The notes: a model not told the origin generated them from the sequence alone. Numbered from the stretch's first letter, positions 27,079 through 35,622 are shown. The stretch is 64,000 nucleotides of DNA from Miltoncostaea sp963762825 (GCA_963762825.1 CAVXLZ010000004.1:1-64000), one strand, 5' to 3'. Numbers and translations: made by a program.

Positions 27079-28506
27079 GGGCTCTTCCGATCCGAGTGTG
27101 GCGAGGCGGTAGCGAGTAGCGGCTGAGCAGGGGCCGGGAGCCCCCGGCATCGTTGCGGCTGACGAAGGCTGCGACGACGAGGAGGCTCCCGACATGTCCG
27201 ACGCTACCGGCGCCGCGGAGGCGCTGCTGGGCTTGCCCGGGTTCCGGGTGATCGAGGTCCACGAGGACGCCGCCGAGGTGCTCATCGTGATCGAGCTGGT
27301 CGCCGATCTGGTCGGCTGTCCGGGGTGGGGGTCGTGGCCCGAGCCCACGGCCGGGCGGATGTCGACTACCGCGACCTTGCCGCCTTCGGCCGGCCGGCGC
27401 GGCTTCGCTGGCGAAAGCGCCGCTACCGCTGCGAGGAGCGGCGATGCTCGATCGCCACCTGGTCCGAGTCCTCGCCCGCGTTCTCGGCGCGCTGCCTTCT
27501 CACCCATCGGGCAGGGCGCGAGTGTTGCCGCCAGGTCGGCCTGAACGCGCGCCCGGTCGCGCAGATGACGCGCGAGCTCGGGGTCTGCTGGGACACCGTC
27601 ATGGATTCCGTGCGTGAGCACGGTGAACCACTCGTGAACGACCCGGAGCGGGTGGGCGAGGTTCGCCAGCTCGGCATCGACGAGACGAGCTTCCTGGCGG
27701 CCACCAAGGATCACGCGACGCTCTTCGCGACCGGGATCGTGGACCTGGAGCGGCGGGTCGTGATCGACGTCATCGCCGGCAACAACGCCCAGAGCCTGGG
27801 CGCCTGGCTCGATCACCAGCCGCCGAGCTGGATCTCGGGGATCCGGGTCGTGGCCACCGACCTGGCCGAGTCCTATCGCTCGGCGTTGGATGGTCGCCTG
27901 GATCACGCGATCCGGGTCGCCGACCCGTTCCACGTGGTGCGCCTGGCCAACCGCTGCCTGGACCAGGTGCGCCGCCGGGTCCAGAACGCGACCCTCGGCC
28001 ATCGCGGACGTCGCCGTGATCCGCTGTACCGGATCGCAAACTGATGCTCGCCGGCGCCGAGCGCCTCGAGGGGGCTGCGGTCGACCGGATGCTCCTGGGC
28101 ATCCGTCTGGGCGATCCCGAGGATGAGGTGCTCGGGGCCTGGCTGGCCAAGGAGTCGGTGCGCGACGTCTACCTGGCGGCAAGCATCGACGACGCGCAGC
28201 TGCTCATCGACAAGGCGATCACCGGCTGCGCCGAGGACTCCGTAGCCGAGGTTCGCTCGCTCGGGCGCACGCTCTCCAGGTGGAGGGCCGAGATCGTCAA
28301 CCGCCACCGCACCGGCGCCTCGAACGGACCGACCGAGGGGCTGAACCTGCTCGTGAAGAAGGTCAAGCGCGCCGGCCACGGCTTTCGCTCCTTCGCCAAC
28401 TACCGGCTTCGGATCCTGCTCCATGCCAGTGGGGTCAGATGGACCGAGACGCGACCCCCGACCCCGACCATCCGATCACGCTCGCCACGCTGAAACCGGA
28501 AGGCCC
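27079..28506 (+). mobile_element. ISL3-family insertion sequence
   Basis: Terminal inverted repeats are visible: the left end from 27079 reads GGGCTCTTCCGATCCGAG then TGTGGCGAG. The complement of the right end from 28506 reads GGGCCTTCCGGTTTCAGC then GTGGCGAG. The element is about 1.43 kb, normal for the family, and holds one transposase gene. The 8 bases next to the two ends (27071-27078 and 28507-28514) do not match each other, so a clean target duplication is lacking and the flanks were probably rearranged. Confidence 0.75.
27194..28493 (+). pseudogene. ISL3-family transposase, two frameshifts
   Basis: Three consecutive frames give one transposase of about 430 aa. It begins GLPGFRVIEVHEDAAEVLIV and continues through LRWRKRRYRCEERRCS and ECCRQVGLNARPVAQMTREL. 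The catalytic region is VRQLGIDETSFLAATKDHAT, VVATDLAESYRSAL and RVADPFHVVRLANRCLDQV, and the conserved end NGPTEGLNLLVKKVKRAGHG, FRSFANYRLRILLH closes the gene. DDE acidic residues lie in GIDE, TDLAE and TEGLN. Breaks occur near 27315 and 28040. Whether the element is inactive or the indels are sequence errors cannot be decided here. Confidence 0.8.
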
Positions 28507-28509
28507 GCT

Positions 28510-28796
28510 TAACGAGGGCGCCGCGAAGGTCGCCGACATCCAGATGGTGGTCGGGCGGCAGCCGTCGTGGCCTCGGGCAGCTCGCCCGGCGATGCCGAGA
28601 TGCTCGAGCACGCCGGCGGTGTCGACGGCTCCCTAGCCCGGCTCGTGCTGCACGACGACGCGGAGCGGGAATACGCGTACATGAGCGAGGCAGGCACTCT
28701 GACCGCGGCCGAGCCGATCGAGGCCATGGCGGCACGCCCCGGGTGGGCCCGCGTGAGCATGCGCCCGACTCGACGACCGTGTTCGGTGACGCGTGA
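28510..28796 (+). pseudogene. HAD-superfamily acid phosphatase, C-terminal remnant
   Basis: After the ISL3 right end the frame reads KVADIQMVVGRQP, then SSPGDAEMLEHAGGVDGSLA and RLVLHDDAEREYAYMSEAGT, ending ARPGWARVSMR and, after one more indel, TTVFGDA with a TGA at 28796. This is the C-terminal third of the HAD hydrolases with GDSxxD (here SSPGDAEM) and the LVLHDDAEREYAY signature. The catalytic DxD half has been removed by the insertion to the left. Two small indels also disturb it. Confidence 0.7.
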
Positions 28797-28962
28797 ACCG
28801 GGCGGACGACGATCGCCGCGGGGCGGACAGACCGTCCGGACCCGGTTGACGCCGCGCGAGGTGGCGCGCAGGGGTGACGGATGCCCGCCGACGGGATTCC
28901 CGGAAGGGTAAGTTAGCCCTGAAACCCGAACCGGTCCCGTCGGGACCGAAAGGAGCAAGGCC

Positions 28963-29337
28963 GTGGATTGGAGTTTTTGGGATTTTCTCTGGACGACCTT
29001 CATGGTGTTCGTCTGGATCTCCGTGCTCATCATCTTCTTCAACGTGATCTTCGATGTCTTCCGGAGCCGTGATCTGTCGGGCTGGGGAAAGGCCGGCTGG
29101 TTGATCCTGCTGGTCGTGCTGCCGCTGATCGGGGTGCTCATCTACGTTCTCGCCCGCGGTGACGGCATGGCCGAGCGCAGCATGCGCTCGCAACTCGACC
29201 AGGCTGAGCGCATCCAGCAGGCCTACGGCGCCGCCGACGCCACCGACCAGATCGCCCGCGCCAAGGACCTGCTCGATAGCGGGGTGATCGACGGCGCCGA
29301 TTTCGAGCAGATCAAGCGCCGCGCTCTCGCCGGCTGA
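28963..29337 (+). CDS. PLDc_N plus SHOCT small membrane protein
   Basis: 124 aa from GTG 28963, preceded by AAAGGAG at good distance. Two helices (FMVFVWISVLIIFFNVIFDV and WGKAGWLILLVVLPLIGVLI) frame a short RSRDLSGWGKAGW loop: the phospholipase-D N-terminal (PLDc_N) module. A cytoplasmic linker (ERSMRSQLDQAERIQQAYG) leads to a SHOCT motif (ARAKDLLDSGVIDGADFEQI, KRRAL). Such proteins are common in actinobacteria, of unknown role, and SHOCT is thought to mediate oligomerisation. Confidence 0.8.
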   Translation: MDWSFWDFLWTTFMVFVWISVLIIFFNVIFDVFRSRDLSGWGKAGWLILLVVLPLIGVLIYVLARGDGMAERSMRSQLDQAERIQQAYGAADATDQIARAKDLLDSGVIDGADFEQIKRRALAG

Positions 29338-29399
29338 CCGGCGGACGGCGACGACCGCCTCGAGGGGCGACAGCCGCTGAGATCCCTCCGGGGTAGCCG

Positions 29400-29690
29400 A
29401 TCGACATCATCGCGATCGGCTACCCGAAGGGATCTCCGACCCCGAGAACCGCGTCGGCGACCTGGTCCTGTTCGAGGGTGCCTCCAGCGGCATAGTCGAC
29501 GACGAGGATGTCGCAACCGCCGCCGCCGCCGCCCTCGAGCCCGGCGAGGCGACGTCCGTGATCATGTTCGAGAACGCCTGGGCGGCGCCGTTCATCGCCG
29601 CGGGGCGACGCAATGGCGGCCGCGTGCTCGATGCGGAACGCATCCCGGCCACCGAGCTCCCGCGCCCCGATCGAGCGCACCGACGAGGCG
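29400..29690 (+). pseudogene. DUF6325-like protein, C-terminal remnant
   Basis: Readable pieces: DPENRVGDLVLFEGASSGIV, DDEDVATAAAAALEPGEATS and VIMFENAWAAPFIAAGRRNG, then GRVLDAERIPATEL. These match the second half of DUF6325/DUF1269-like small proteins (the pattern G-I-V-x-D-E-D-V and ENxWAAPF). The N-terminal half is missing, and one indel lies near 29430 where the frame of IIAIGYPKG does not continue. No start or ribosome site is visible. Confidence 0.5.
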
Positions 29691-29733
29691 GGGCACCGAG
29701 GCGGGTGCCTCACCACCGGGCGGGGTCTCCGCG

Positions 29734-30264
29734 TTACGGTTCCGACCGGTCTCGCGGTGTGGCGATCGGATCCCGCGTGGCCGTTGCCTCGAGACCACCG
29801 GCCCGGTCGGCGAGCACCTGCTCGATCCTGTCGAGCCGCTCGGTCACCGACACGAGCGCCGTCTCGATCCGCGTGGACGCGGCGAGCTCCTCGGAGGTGG
29901 CCTCCGCCTCGTGGCGGGTCCGCCGAGCCGCCTCGAAGAACGTTGAGGTGATCACTGCGGCCAGCACGGTGATCAGCGCGATCCCCACCAGCATGACGAC
30001 CGCGGCCACCAAGCGGGCGATAGTGCTCGTCGGGGTGACATCGCCGTAGCCCACCGTTGTCACGGTCTGCAGCGTGAACCACAGCGCCCTGCCGATGCTC
30101 GGATACTCGCGGGGAGCGAGGACCCTCACGAGCACCGCGCCGATCACCACGGCGAACAGGGTTGCGCTGACGATCGCCCAGGCGGCCCTGCGGATCGAGG
30201 CCGGCTGCTCCGTGAAGCGTTCGAGGGTGCGAAGAGGTGTCCACACGGGCGGGTATTCTTGCAT
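29734..30264 (-). CDS. Two-helix potassium channel protein
   Basis: 176 aa. A first helix (AWAIVSATLFAVVIGAVLVR, 29-48), a pore helix with the K+ filter TTVGYGD at residues 69-75, and a second helix (LVAAVVMLVGIALITVLAAV) form the minimal ion-channel unit. A cytoplasmic coiled-coil-like tail (EAEATSEELAASTRIETALV, ERLDRIEQVLADRAGG) may tetramerise or sense. No RCK or cNMP domain is fused. It is divergent from the FUSC gene with only 27 bases between starts, so the two promoters overlap their leaders. Confidence 0.85.
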   Translation of the reverse strand: MQEYPPVWTPLRTLERFTEQPASIRRAAWAIVSATLFAVVIGAVLVRVLAPREYPSIGRALWFTLQTVTTVGYGDVTPTSTIARLVAAVVMLVGIALITVLAAVITSTFFEAARRTRHEAEATSEELAASTRIETALVSVTERLDRIEQVLADRAGGLEATATRDPIATPRDRSEP

Positions 30265-30290
30265 TCCTCCCGACGGGTACGCTGGGCAGC

Positions 30291-31367
30291 ATGGCTTCGC
30301 CGCAGGGTCGCGCGTTCGGGCTGTTCACCGTCGACCGCGACCGGCTCTCGTTGCGCAGCGGTGCGATCGGCGTGCTCGCGATCCTCGGTGCGGTCGTGGT
30401 GCTCGCCGTCATCGGCGACGCGGGCGCCGCGGCGGTCGCCGGTGCGGCGATCTCCGCCGCGTCGGCGGGGCGCGCCCCTCTTGGCACGCGTATCGCTCGT
30501 GGGCTCGCGGCGGCGGTCGTGGGGTCGCTCCTCACCGCGGCCGGCGTGTGGTCGGGAGGTGACGGGTGGACGACGGGACTGGTCGTCGCACTCGTCACCT
30601 TCGCGGCCACCCTCGCCGTGGCGTACGGGAAGGCCGCCGCGACCGCTGGCTTCCTCCTCAACCTGTGGTTCATCCTCGCGCTCTCCTTCACGGCGGCCGA
30701 CCACTCGCTCGGGGCACTGGCGGGAAGCTTCCTCGCCGGTGGGGTGCTCGCGGTGCTGCTGCAGCCCCTCGCCGCCCGCCGCGAGGCACCCGGCGCGACA
30801 GGCCGCCGCGACGAGCATCACGGCGCCCGTGGTGCTCACGGAGGGTGGAGCGCGCCGGTGCGCGCCGCGCTCCGGCTCGACTCCCCGGTGCTGCAGTTCG
30901 CCGTCACCCGCGCGCTTGGTGCGGGTCTGGCGACGCTGCTGGGCTGGTACCTGTTCGACGCCCACCCGTACTGGGCGGTCCTCGTCACGCTGATCATCAT
31001 CAAGAGCGATCCGGCCGAGTCGCTCATCGTCGGGGTGCATCGCACGGTCGGAACGGTCGCGGGAGTCGTGGCGGGAGGCGCCATCGCGCACGGCATCGAG
31101 AGCCGGCCGGTTCTCGCGATCCTGCTGCTGGTGGTGGCGATGCTCATGGTCCTATTCATGAGCGCCAACTACGCACTGTTCACGTTCTTCCTGACCGCCA
31201 CCCTGCTGCTCACGACGCGCCTCGTGGAGAAGGACGTCAGCGAGACGGCGTCGGAGCGTGCCTGGGCGACGCTCCTCGGCGTCGGGATCGCCTTCGCTGT
31301 GATCGCATTCGTCACCCTGCTCGTGCGGCGCCAGTCGTCGCGGCCGCCCACCCCGGCGGCGGGATGA
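30291..31367 (+). CDS. FUSC-family membrane exporter
   Basis: 358 aa. Two similar blocks of membrane helices (GAIGVLAILGAVVVLAVIGD to GSFLAGGVLAVLLQPLAARR, and QFAVTRALGAGLATLLGWYL to LLGVGIAFAVIAFVTLLVRR) are separated by a basic, His/Gly-rich loop. The second block carries the FUSC signature FDAHPYWAVLVTLIIIKSDP, RTVGTVAGVVAGG. FUSC proteins are linked to efflux of aromatic acids and other small molecules. ATG 30291 is the start closest to family length; an in-frame one at 30237 lies within the divergent channel gene. Confidence 0.8.
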   Translation: MASPQGRAFGLFTVDRDRLSLRSGAIGVLAILGAVVVLAVIGDAGAAAVAGAAISAASAGRAPLGTRIARGLAAAVVGSLLTAAGVWSGGDGWTTGLVVALVTFAATLAVAYGKAAATAGFLLNLWFILALSFTAADHSLGALAGSFLAGGVLAVLLQPLAARREAPGATGRRDEHHGARGAHGGWSAPVRAALRLDSPVLQFAVTRALGAGLATLLGWYLFDAHPYWAVLVTLIIIKSDPAESLIVGVHRTVGTVAGVVAGGAIAHGIESRPVLAILLLVVAMLMVLFMSANYALFTFFLTATLLLTTRLVEKDVSETASERAWATLLGVGIAFAVIAFVTLLVRRQSSRPPTPAAG

Positions 31368-31622
31368 TCAGGGCGGGCGTTTCGCGTACGAGATCTGCAC
31401 ACCGCCGGACACCATGGGAGGCGCGCTCCTCGCGCGGCAACCGCAGGCGGAGGCCCCGGGGGCGGGCGTGTACGGCGACTCGCGCGACCGAAACACGATC
31501 ACAAGAAGGATGAGCCACAGGATCCCGGTCATCAGCGGCACCCACCACCATCGCCGGGCCTCGGCGGCGGCGAACTCCAGCGCGACGAGGTCGTGCCGGG
31601 TCGAGCCGGGCGCTGTCGCCAT
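31368..31622 (-). pseudogene. HdeD/DUF308-like N-terminal fragment
   Basis: 84 aa. The first 47 residues (LEFAAAEARRWWWVPLMTGI, LWLILLVIVFR) match the N-terminal helix of HdeD-type membrane proteins. These should continue with five more helices. Instead the frame runs into a Pro/Cys-rich tail (SRESPYTPAPGASACGCRAR) and stops next to the FUSC stop. It looks like a gene cut down to its first helix. It could also be a short peptide gene in its own right. Confidence 0.45.
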
Positions 31623-31752
31623 CGTCCCCCCCATTCCCCGGACGTCCGGCGCGCGGGACAGCCCTGCAGAGGCGCCTGTAGATTGCGGGCGTCCAACCAG
31701 GAGGCGGTGACGGCGGGCACCGGACGACCGCGCACCCGGACACAGGCATGGC

Positions 31753-33189
31753 ATGGGGGGTGGGCTTGCGGTGGGATCGGCAACTCCCCCGCCCCGGCGC
31801 GGCCCCCGGGCCACCGTCGAGCACCCGACGGTGGCCGAGCGCGCCGCCCGCGGCCGCGCGGTGCGCTCAGACGTGCCACGGTCGGCCCACGCCGAGTTGG
31901 CACCGGGTGCCGACCGCCCCGACCCGATCGGCTTCCTGCAGCGCCAGGCCGAGGACCGCATCCCCGAGCTCGTCCCCATCCGCCACGGCCGGATGCTGAC
32001 CTCGCCGTTCGCCTTCTACCGTGGTGCCGCCCTGATCATGGCCCACGACCTCGCCGCCACGCCGGCGACCGGCCTGCGGGTCCAGCTCTGCGGTGACGCG
32101 CACCTCGCGAACTTCGGAGTCCTCGGCACCCCGGAGCGGCGGCTGGCGTTCGACCTCAACGACTTCGACGAGACTCTCCCGGGTCCGTTCGAGTGGGACG
32201 TGAAGCGGCTGGCGGCCAGCTTCGAGATCGCCGGTCGCCACCGGGGCTTCGGATCGGCCGACCGCGAGGCGATCGTCCTCGCGTGCGTCGGGGCCTACCG
32301 CAAGGCGATGGCCGACTTCGCGGGACGCGCGAACATCGACGTGTTCTATGCGCATTTCGACGTCGACGCGTGGATCACACGGTACCGGTCCACGCTTCCG
32401 CAGGGGCTCCGCAAGCGCGCGGAGGGAGTCGCCGCGAAGGCGCGCACCCACGACAGCATGCGGGCCCTGGAACGGATGACCCGGGTCGTGGACGGCGAGC
32501 CGCGCATCATCGGCGACCCCCCGCTGGTGGTGCCGGTCCGTGACGCCCTGCCCGCCGAGGCCGAGGCGCTGTCGGCCTGGGTCGGTGAGCGTCTGCGCGA
32601 CTACCGGCGCACCCTCGCCACCGACCGGCGCAGGCTGCTCGAGCGGTACCGGTACGTCAACCTGGCCCAGAAGGTGGTCGGGGTGGGCAGCGTGGGGACC
32701 CGTGCCTATATCGCGCTGCTCCTGGGCCGTGACGAGCGTGACCCGCTGTTCCTGCAGTTCAAGGAGGCGCAGCCGTCGGTGCTGGAGGGGTTCGCCGGCC
32801 GCAGCGAGTACCGCAACGCCGGCCACCGCGTCGTGGCGGGTCAGCGCCTGCTGCAGGCTGCCGGGGACGCCTTCCTCGGCTGGCTGCACGTCACCGGCCT
32901 CGACGGCGTCGGGCGCGACTTCTATGTCCGCCAGCTGCGGGACTGGAAGCTGTCGGCCGACATCGACTCAGCGGTGCCGGAGGCGTTGTCGGTCTACGCG
33001 AGGATGTGTGGCTGGACCCTGGCGCGGGCGCACGCGCGCTCCGGCGACGCCGTCGCGATCACCGCCTACCTCGGGCGGGGCAAGACGTTCGACCGCGCGG
33101 TCGCCGCATTCTCGACCCGGTACGCCGACCAGAACGAGCGGGACTACGCGGCGCTCGAACGGGCCGTCGCGGCGCAGCCCGGCCCGTAG
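31753..33189 (+). CDS. DUF2252 protein (kinase-like fold)
   Basis: 478 aa. Family landmarks in order: PIGFLQRQAEDRIPELVPIR, HGRMLTSPFAFYRGAALIMA, LCGDAHLANFGVLGTPER, FDLNDFDETLPGPFEWDVKR, FKEAQPSVLEGFAGRSEYRN, GHRVVAGQRLLQAAGDAFLG, FYVRQLRDWKLSADID and LARAHARSGDAVAITAYLGR. DUF2252 proteins share the protein-kinase/aminoglycoside-phosphotransferase fold; GDAHLANFG and FDLNDFDE correspond to the catalytic loop and metal-binding Asp. Substrate unknown. The last 450 bases lie in the inverted repeat and recur as a fragment at 40781-41229. The stop codon sits in the loop of a strong hairpin shared with the convergent lipoprotein gene. Confidence 0.85.
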   Translation: MGGGLAVGSATPPPRRGPRATVEHPTVAERAARGRAVRSDVPRSAHAELAPGADRPDPIGFLQRQAEDRIPELVPIRHGRMLTSPFAFYRGAALIMAHDLAATPATGLRVQLCGDAHLANFGVLGTPERRLAFDLNDFDETLPGPFEWDVKRLAASFEIAGRHRGFGSADREAIVLACVGAYRKAMADFAGRANIDVFYAHFDVDAWITRYRSTLPQGLRKRAEGVAAKARTHDSMRALERMTRVVDGEPRIIGDPPLVVPVRDALPAEAEALSAWVGERLRDYRRTLATDRRRLLERYRYVNLAQKVVGVGSVGTRAYIALLLGRDERDPLFLQFKEAQPSVLEGFAGRSEYRNAGHRVVAGQRLLQAAGDAFLGWLHVTGLDGVGRDFYVRQLRDWKLSADIDSAVPEALSVYARMCGWTLARAHARSGDAVAITAYLGRGKTFDRAVAAFSTRYADQNERDYAALERAVAAQPGP

Positions 33190-33202
33190 GCCGGGCTGCG
33201 CC
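33171..33202. terminator. Bidirectional hairpin spanning the DUF2252 stop
   Basis: GGCGCAGCCCGGCC, loop CGTA (which includes part of the TAG stop), GGCCGGGCTGCGCC: a perfect 14-bp stem. It lies exactly between the convergent DUF2252 and lipoprotein genes. No T run, but stem strength and position fit a terminator for both strands. The same hairpin is at 40768-40799 in the second repeat copy. Confidence 0.7.
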
Positions 33203-33209
33203 GCAGGCC

Positions 33210-33773
33210 TCACTTCTGCGACTGAATCTCCTCGAGCGCCGCGTCGAGCTGGTCGCGCACGCCCTCCAGCCGCTGGCGCGCCGCATCCCCGGCGGCTTGC
33301 AGGGCTCCATCGACGGCGTCCGTGAGCGCCGTGACCCCGCCGGCGATCGCGGCGCGCCGCTGGACCAGCTCGAGCACGCCGTTGGCCGCGCCCGTCAACC
33401 ACTCGTCGGCGACCGCGGTACCCGCGTCGACGAAATCGGTCGAAGACGCCGCCAGCGCATCGCGCTGCTCGATGAGCGACGCATCGTTCAGCTCGGCGGC
33501 GGCGGCCTGCTCGACGGCGGCCTCCCAGCGCGTGAGGGCCGAGCGGATCGACTCCGCGACCGTCTCGGCTCCATCGCCCGATACGAACGCAGAGCCCATA
33601 TCGCCGACCGCCGACGCCGCGTCGCGCAGAGCGGTTGCGTACGCGTCCTCGGGAGACTGCGGGACGGTGGCCGTGGCCGTGCCGGTCGCGCTCTCCTGAG
33701 AGTCGTCACCGCAGGCGACCAGCCCCCAGCCGAGCACGCCGATCATTAGTGCAAGCAGTATCCGTATGCGCAT
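33210..33773 (-). CDS. Secreted helical lipoprotein (repeat copy 1)
   Basis: 187 aa: a basic start MRIRILLALMIGVLGWG and lipobox LVAC with Cys at 21, then a Ser/Thr-rich linker (GDDSQESATGTATATVPQ). A mostly helical domain of about 145 residues follows, rich in Ala and Asp/Glu (YATALRDAASAVGDMGSAFV to RLEGVRDQLDAALEEIQSQK). It would be anchored on the outer face of the membrane. No family recognised. The whole gene is repeated in inverted orientation at 40197-40760 with one residue changed (Leu here, Ser there, in EW-L/S-TGAANG). Confidence 0.7.
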   Translation of the reverse strand: MRIRILLALMIGVLGWGLVACGDDSQESATGTATATVPQSPEDAYATALRDAASAVGDMGSAFVSGDGAETVAESIRSALTRWEAAVEQAAAAELNDASLIEQRDALAASSTDFVDAGTAVADEWLTGAANGVLELVQRRAAIAGGVTALTDAVDGALQAAGDAARQRLEGVRDQLDAALEEIQSQK

Positions 33774-33958
33774 GGAGGGCTCCTTTTCGACTCAGGCTCG
33801 CTAGCAGGGTGACGGCGGTTCGCCCGGTGCGGCTCCGGCCTCGGGGGCCAGGGTACTCGACCACCGATGGGCGGCGACCCCGGCCGTCGCGGCACCGGCC
33901 CGGCGGGGCGGTGCGCGCCCGCTCTCAGCGCTCCCGCCCGGTGAGCCCACCCGGCACG

Positions 33959-33999
33959 CTGGCGCGCCGCCGGGGCGGCGTGTTCCGGCGGCGCGCCAG
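33959..33999. repeat. Strong palindrome upstream of the lipoprotein gene
   Basis: CTGGCGCGCCGCCGG, an 11-base loop, then CCGGCGGCGCGCCAG: a perfect 15-bp stem about 185 bases upstream of the lipoprotein start. It could be an operator, a transcript-stabilising hairpin, or a terminator for something lost upstream. The mirror copy is at 39971-40011. Confidence 0.55.
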
Positions 34000-34110
34000 C
34001 GCCCGGCGGACGCCATCCCACGGAGCTGCCTGGTGGCATCCTCGGGCGATAAACCGCGGCGTTAATCTCGGTTCGGGCCTGGGAGCGGAAGGGATACTGA
34101 GATCAGAGGA

Positions 34111-35310
34111 TCACTTCCAGACCTGACCCATTACACGATACATGTTATGCCCAAGGAACTTCTTACAATCCTCTTCGGAGTACTCATGCTCAAGCAGCTT
34201 GTCTACCAGCGCTGCGATGATCTGATACGAAGCTGGTGTCGGGAATCCTTTTGCTCCAACTCTTCCCGTGTAGCCCCCATCCGGGAAGATCGCCTGGCCG
34301 GCGGGCGTTTGCATGCCATCAGCCGTATAGGTGATGTCTGGAATGAAATCCGAACCGTAACCAACATAGTCAATTCCAACGAGGGAGACCACATAATCGA
34401 TATGACGGAAGAGCATATCCGTTGTTACGATATTTGGGTTAGATGTGTCAACGAAACCACCGACCGAGTTAATAGCGCAAACACCGCCACTCCGAGCAAT
34501 CGCTTTGATAACCGAATCGTTTAGACTACGAGGATAGTCGGCGATAGCCATGGCTACCGAATGGGATGAAATGACTGGCTGACTACTACGCTCAATGGCA
34601 TCAAGTGACGTACGCTCACCAGTATGACTGACATCCACGATCATGCCGAAGCGGTTGTATGCATCAATCAGTGTCTTTCCATACGCAGTAAGGGATCCGT
34701 TCTCCTTCACGAAACACCCATCACCGACTGGATTGCGCTGGTTATAAGCCAATAGGCAGTATCCATAACCGAGTTGACGCCAAATCGCGACGTTATCGGG
34801 ATCACCTTCGAAATGCCCTGTGCCCTGGTGGGTAAAGTATATCCCGAGCTTCTTGTCTCTTATCGCATCATCAATGTCTTGAGTCGTACGGACGATCTTG
34901 TATTTTTCAGGGCGTTCGTTGATCTTCATGAGATAGAACTGCAAAGCTTTCAGCGCTACTGAGGAAGAAGTGTTCAATGCATCAGCCGAGGGGCAGACAC
35001 CCATCACGTCCATTCCCGCAGCAATACAGCGGTCCATTTGATTGTGAAACTCGGGCGCTTCAGGAGATGACCATTGCTCTGGCCAAGTGCCCGAAAAGAG
35101 CGTGTCTATGGCTATTGACTCATGTACGATCGTCGTCGCTCTATCAGAAGAGGGGTACGTGTGTAAACGCTGTGGTATGTGCGAATAATCCGTTCCAGTT
35201 GCGTAGGGATTATACTGAGTGGCGCGCGGATTGTCTTTCGTTGCGTATGGGTTCTCTTTCGTCGCATACGGGTTGGCTTGCGGTGCTGATGTAGCGTTCT
35301 CTTCGTGCAT
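34111..35310 (-). CDS. M19-family dipeptidase with heptapeptide repeats, foreign composition
   Basis: 399 aa, coded with much lower G+C than all neighbours. It belongs to the membrane-dipeptidase (M19) superfamily: HESIAIDTLFSGTWPE, GIYFTHQGTGHFEGD, LGYGYCLLAYNQRNPVGDGC, FGMIVDVSHTGERTSLDAIE, PVISSHSVAMAIADYPRSLN, ARSGGVCAINSVGGFVD, HIDYVVSLVGIDYVGYGSDF. These enzymes are zinc hydrolases of dipeptides or related amides. The usual N-terminal HxD and the bridging Glu (here HQGT) are replaced, as in the QNT-type branch of the family. Before the domain are four NP(Y/R)AT-type repeats (residues 13-38) and no signal peptide. Origin and substrate unknown; probably transferred. Confidence 0.75.
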   Translation of the reverse strand: MHEENATSAPQANPYATKENPYATKDNPRATQYNPYATGTDYSHIPQRLHTYPSSDRATTIVHESIAIDTLFSGTWPEQWSSPEAPEFHNQMDRCIAAGMDVMGVCPSADALNTSSSVALKALQFYLMKINERPEKYKIVRTTQDIDDAIRDKKLGIYFTHQGTGHFEGDPDNVAIWRQLGYGYCLLAYNQRNPVGDGCFVKENGSLTAYGKTLIDAYNRFGMIVDVSHTGERTSLDAIERSSQPVISSHSVAMAIADYPRSLNDSVIKAIARSGGVCAINSVGGFVDTSNPNIVTTDMLFRHIDYVVSLVGIDYVGYGSDFIPDITYTADGMQTPAGQAIFPDGGYTGRVGAKGFPTPASYQIIAALVDKLLEHEYSEEDCKKFLGHNMYRVMGQVWK

Positions 35311-35523
35311 CTAGTTCCGCCTTACGTAGGACGCCGTGTGACCGGCTAAGATTGCAGCGCGTCCAGCCGGCAGCGTGACTTCTCAGCTTCTACTTCGTGA
35401 ATGTCTTCATGGCATTTCCCGCTTAGCGGCAGCTGGTGGATCACCCTAATCTTCGGGCGTGGTGGTGTCCATACCTGCCCCCGCGGCCGGTGTGGGCGCG
35501 CCGCGCTATGACGGACAGATTGA

Positions 35524-35622
35524 TTAAGCCGCCGACTCTTGCCGGCGGTGGTGCGTTGCCTCGAACTCGGCCGGGCTGAGGTAACCAAGAGCCGAGTGGG
35601 CGGCGTGGGTTGTACCAGCCCT
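35524..35622 (-). pseudogene. IS3-family OrfB, last 32 residues
   Basis: On the minus strand WYNPRR is followed, after one inserted C, by RHSALGYLSPAEFEATHHRR and QESAA, then a stop at 35524. This is the C-terminal end of an IS3-type transposase. Everything before WYNPRR has been replaced by the TTGGAG repeat and unrelated sequence. It is a remnant distinct from the copy at 10.8 kb, whose end reads differently. Confidence 0.65.

Larger units (their letters stand above)
32741..34056 (+). repeat. 1,316-bp inverted repeat, left copy
   Basis: Reads from ACCCGCTGTTCCTGCAGTTC inside the DUF2252 gene to CTCGGGCGATAAACCG, and matches the complement of 39914-41229 over its whole length without gaps. 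The only difference I found is a dinucleotide in the lipoprotein gene (the coding strand reads GGTTGACGG here, GGTCAACGG in the other copy). It contains the DUF2252 3' end, the terminator hairpin, the lipoprotein gene and a 15-bp-stem palindrome at 33959-33999. Confidence 0.9.
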
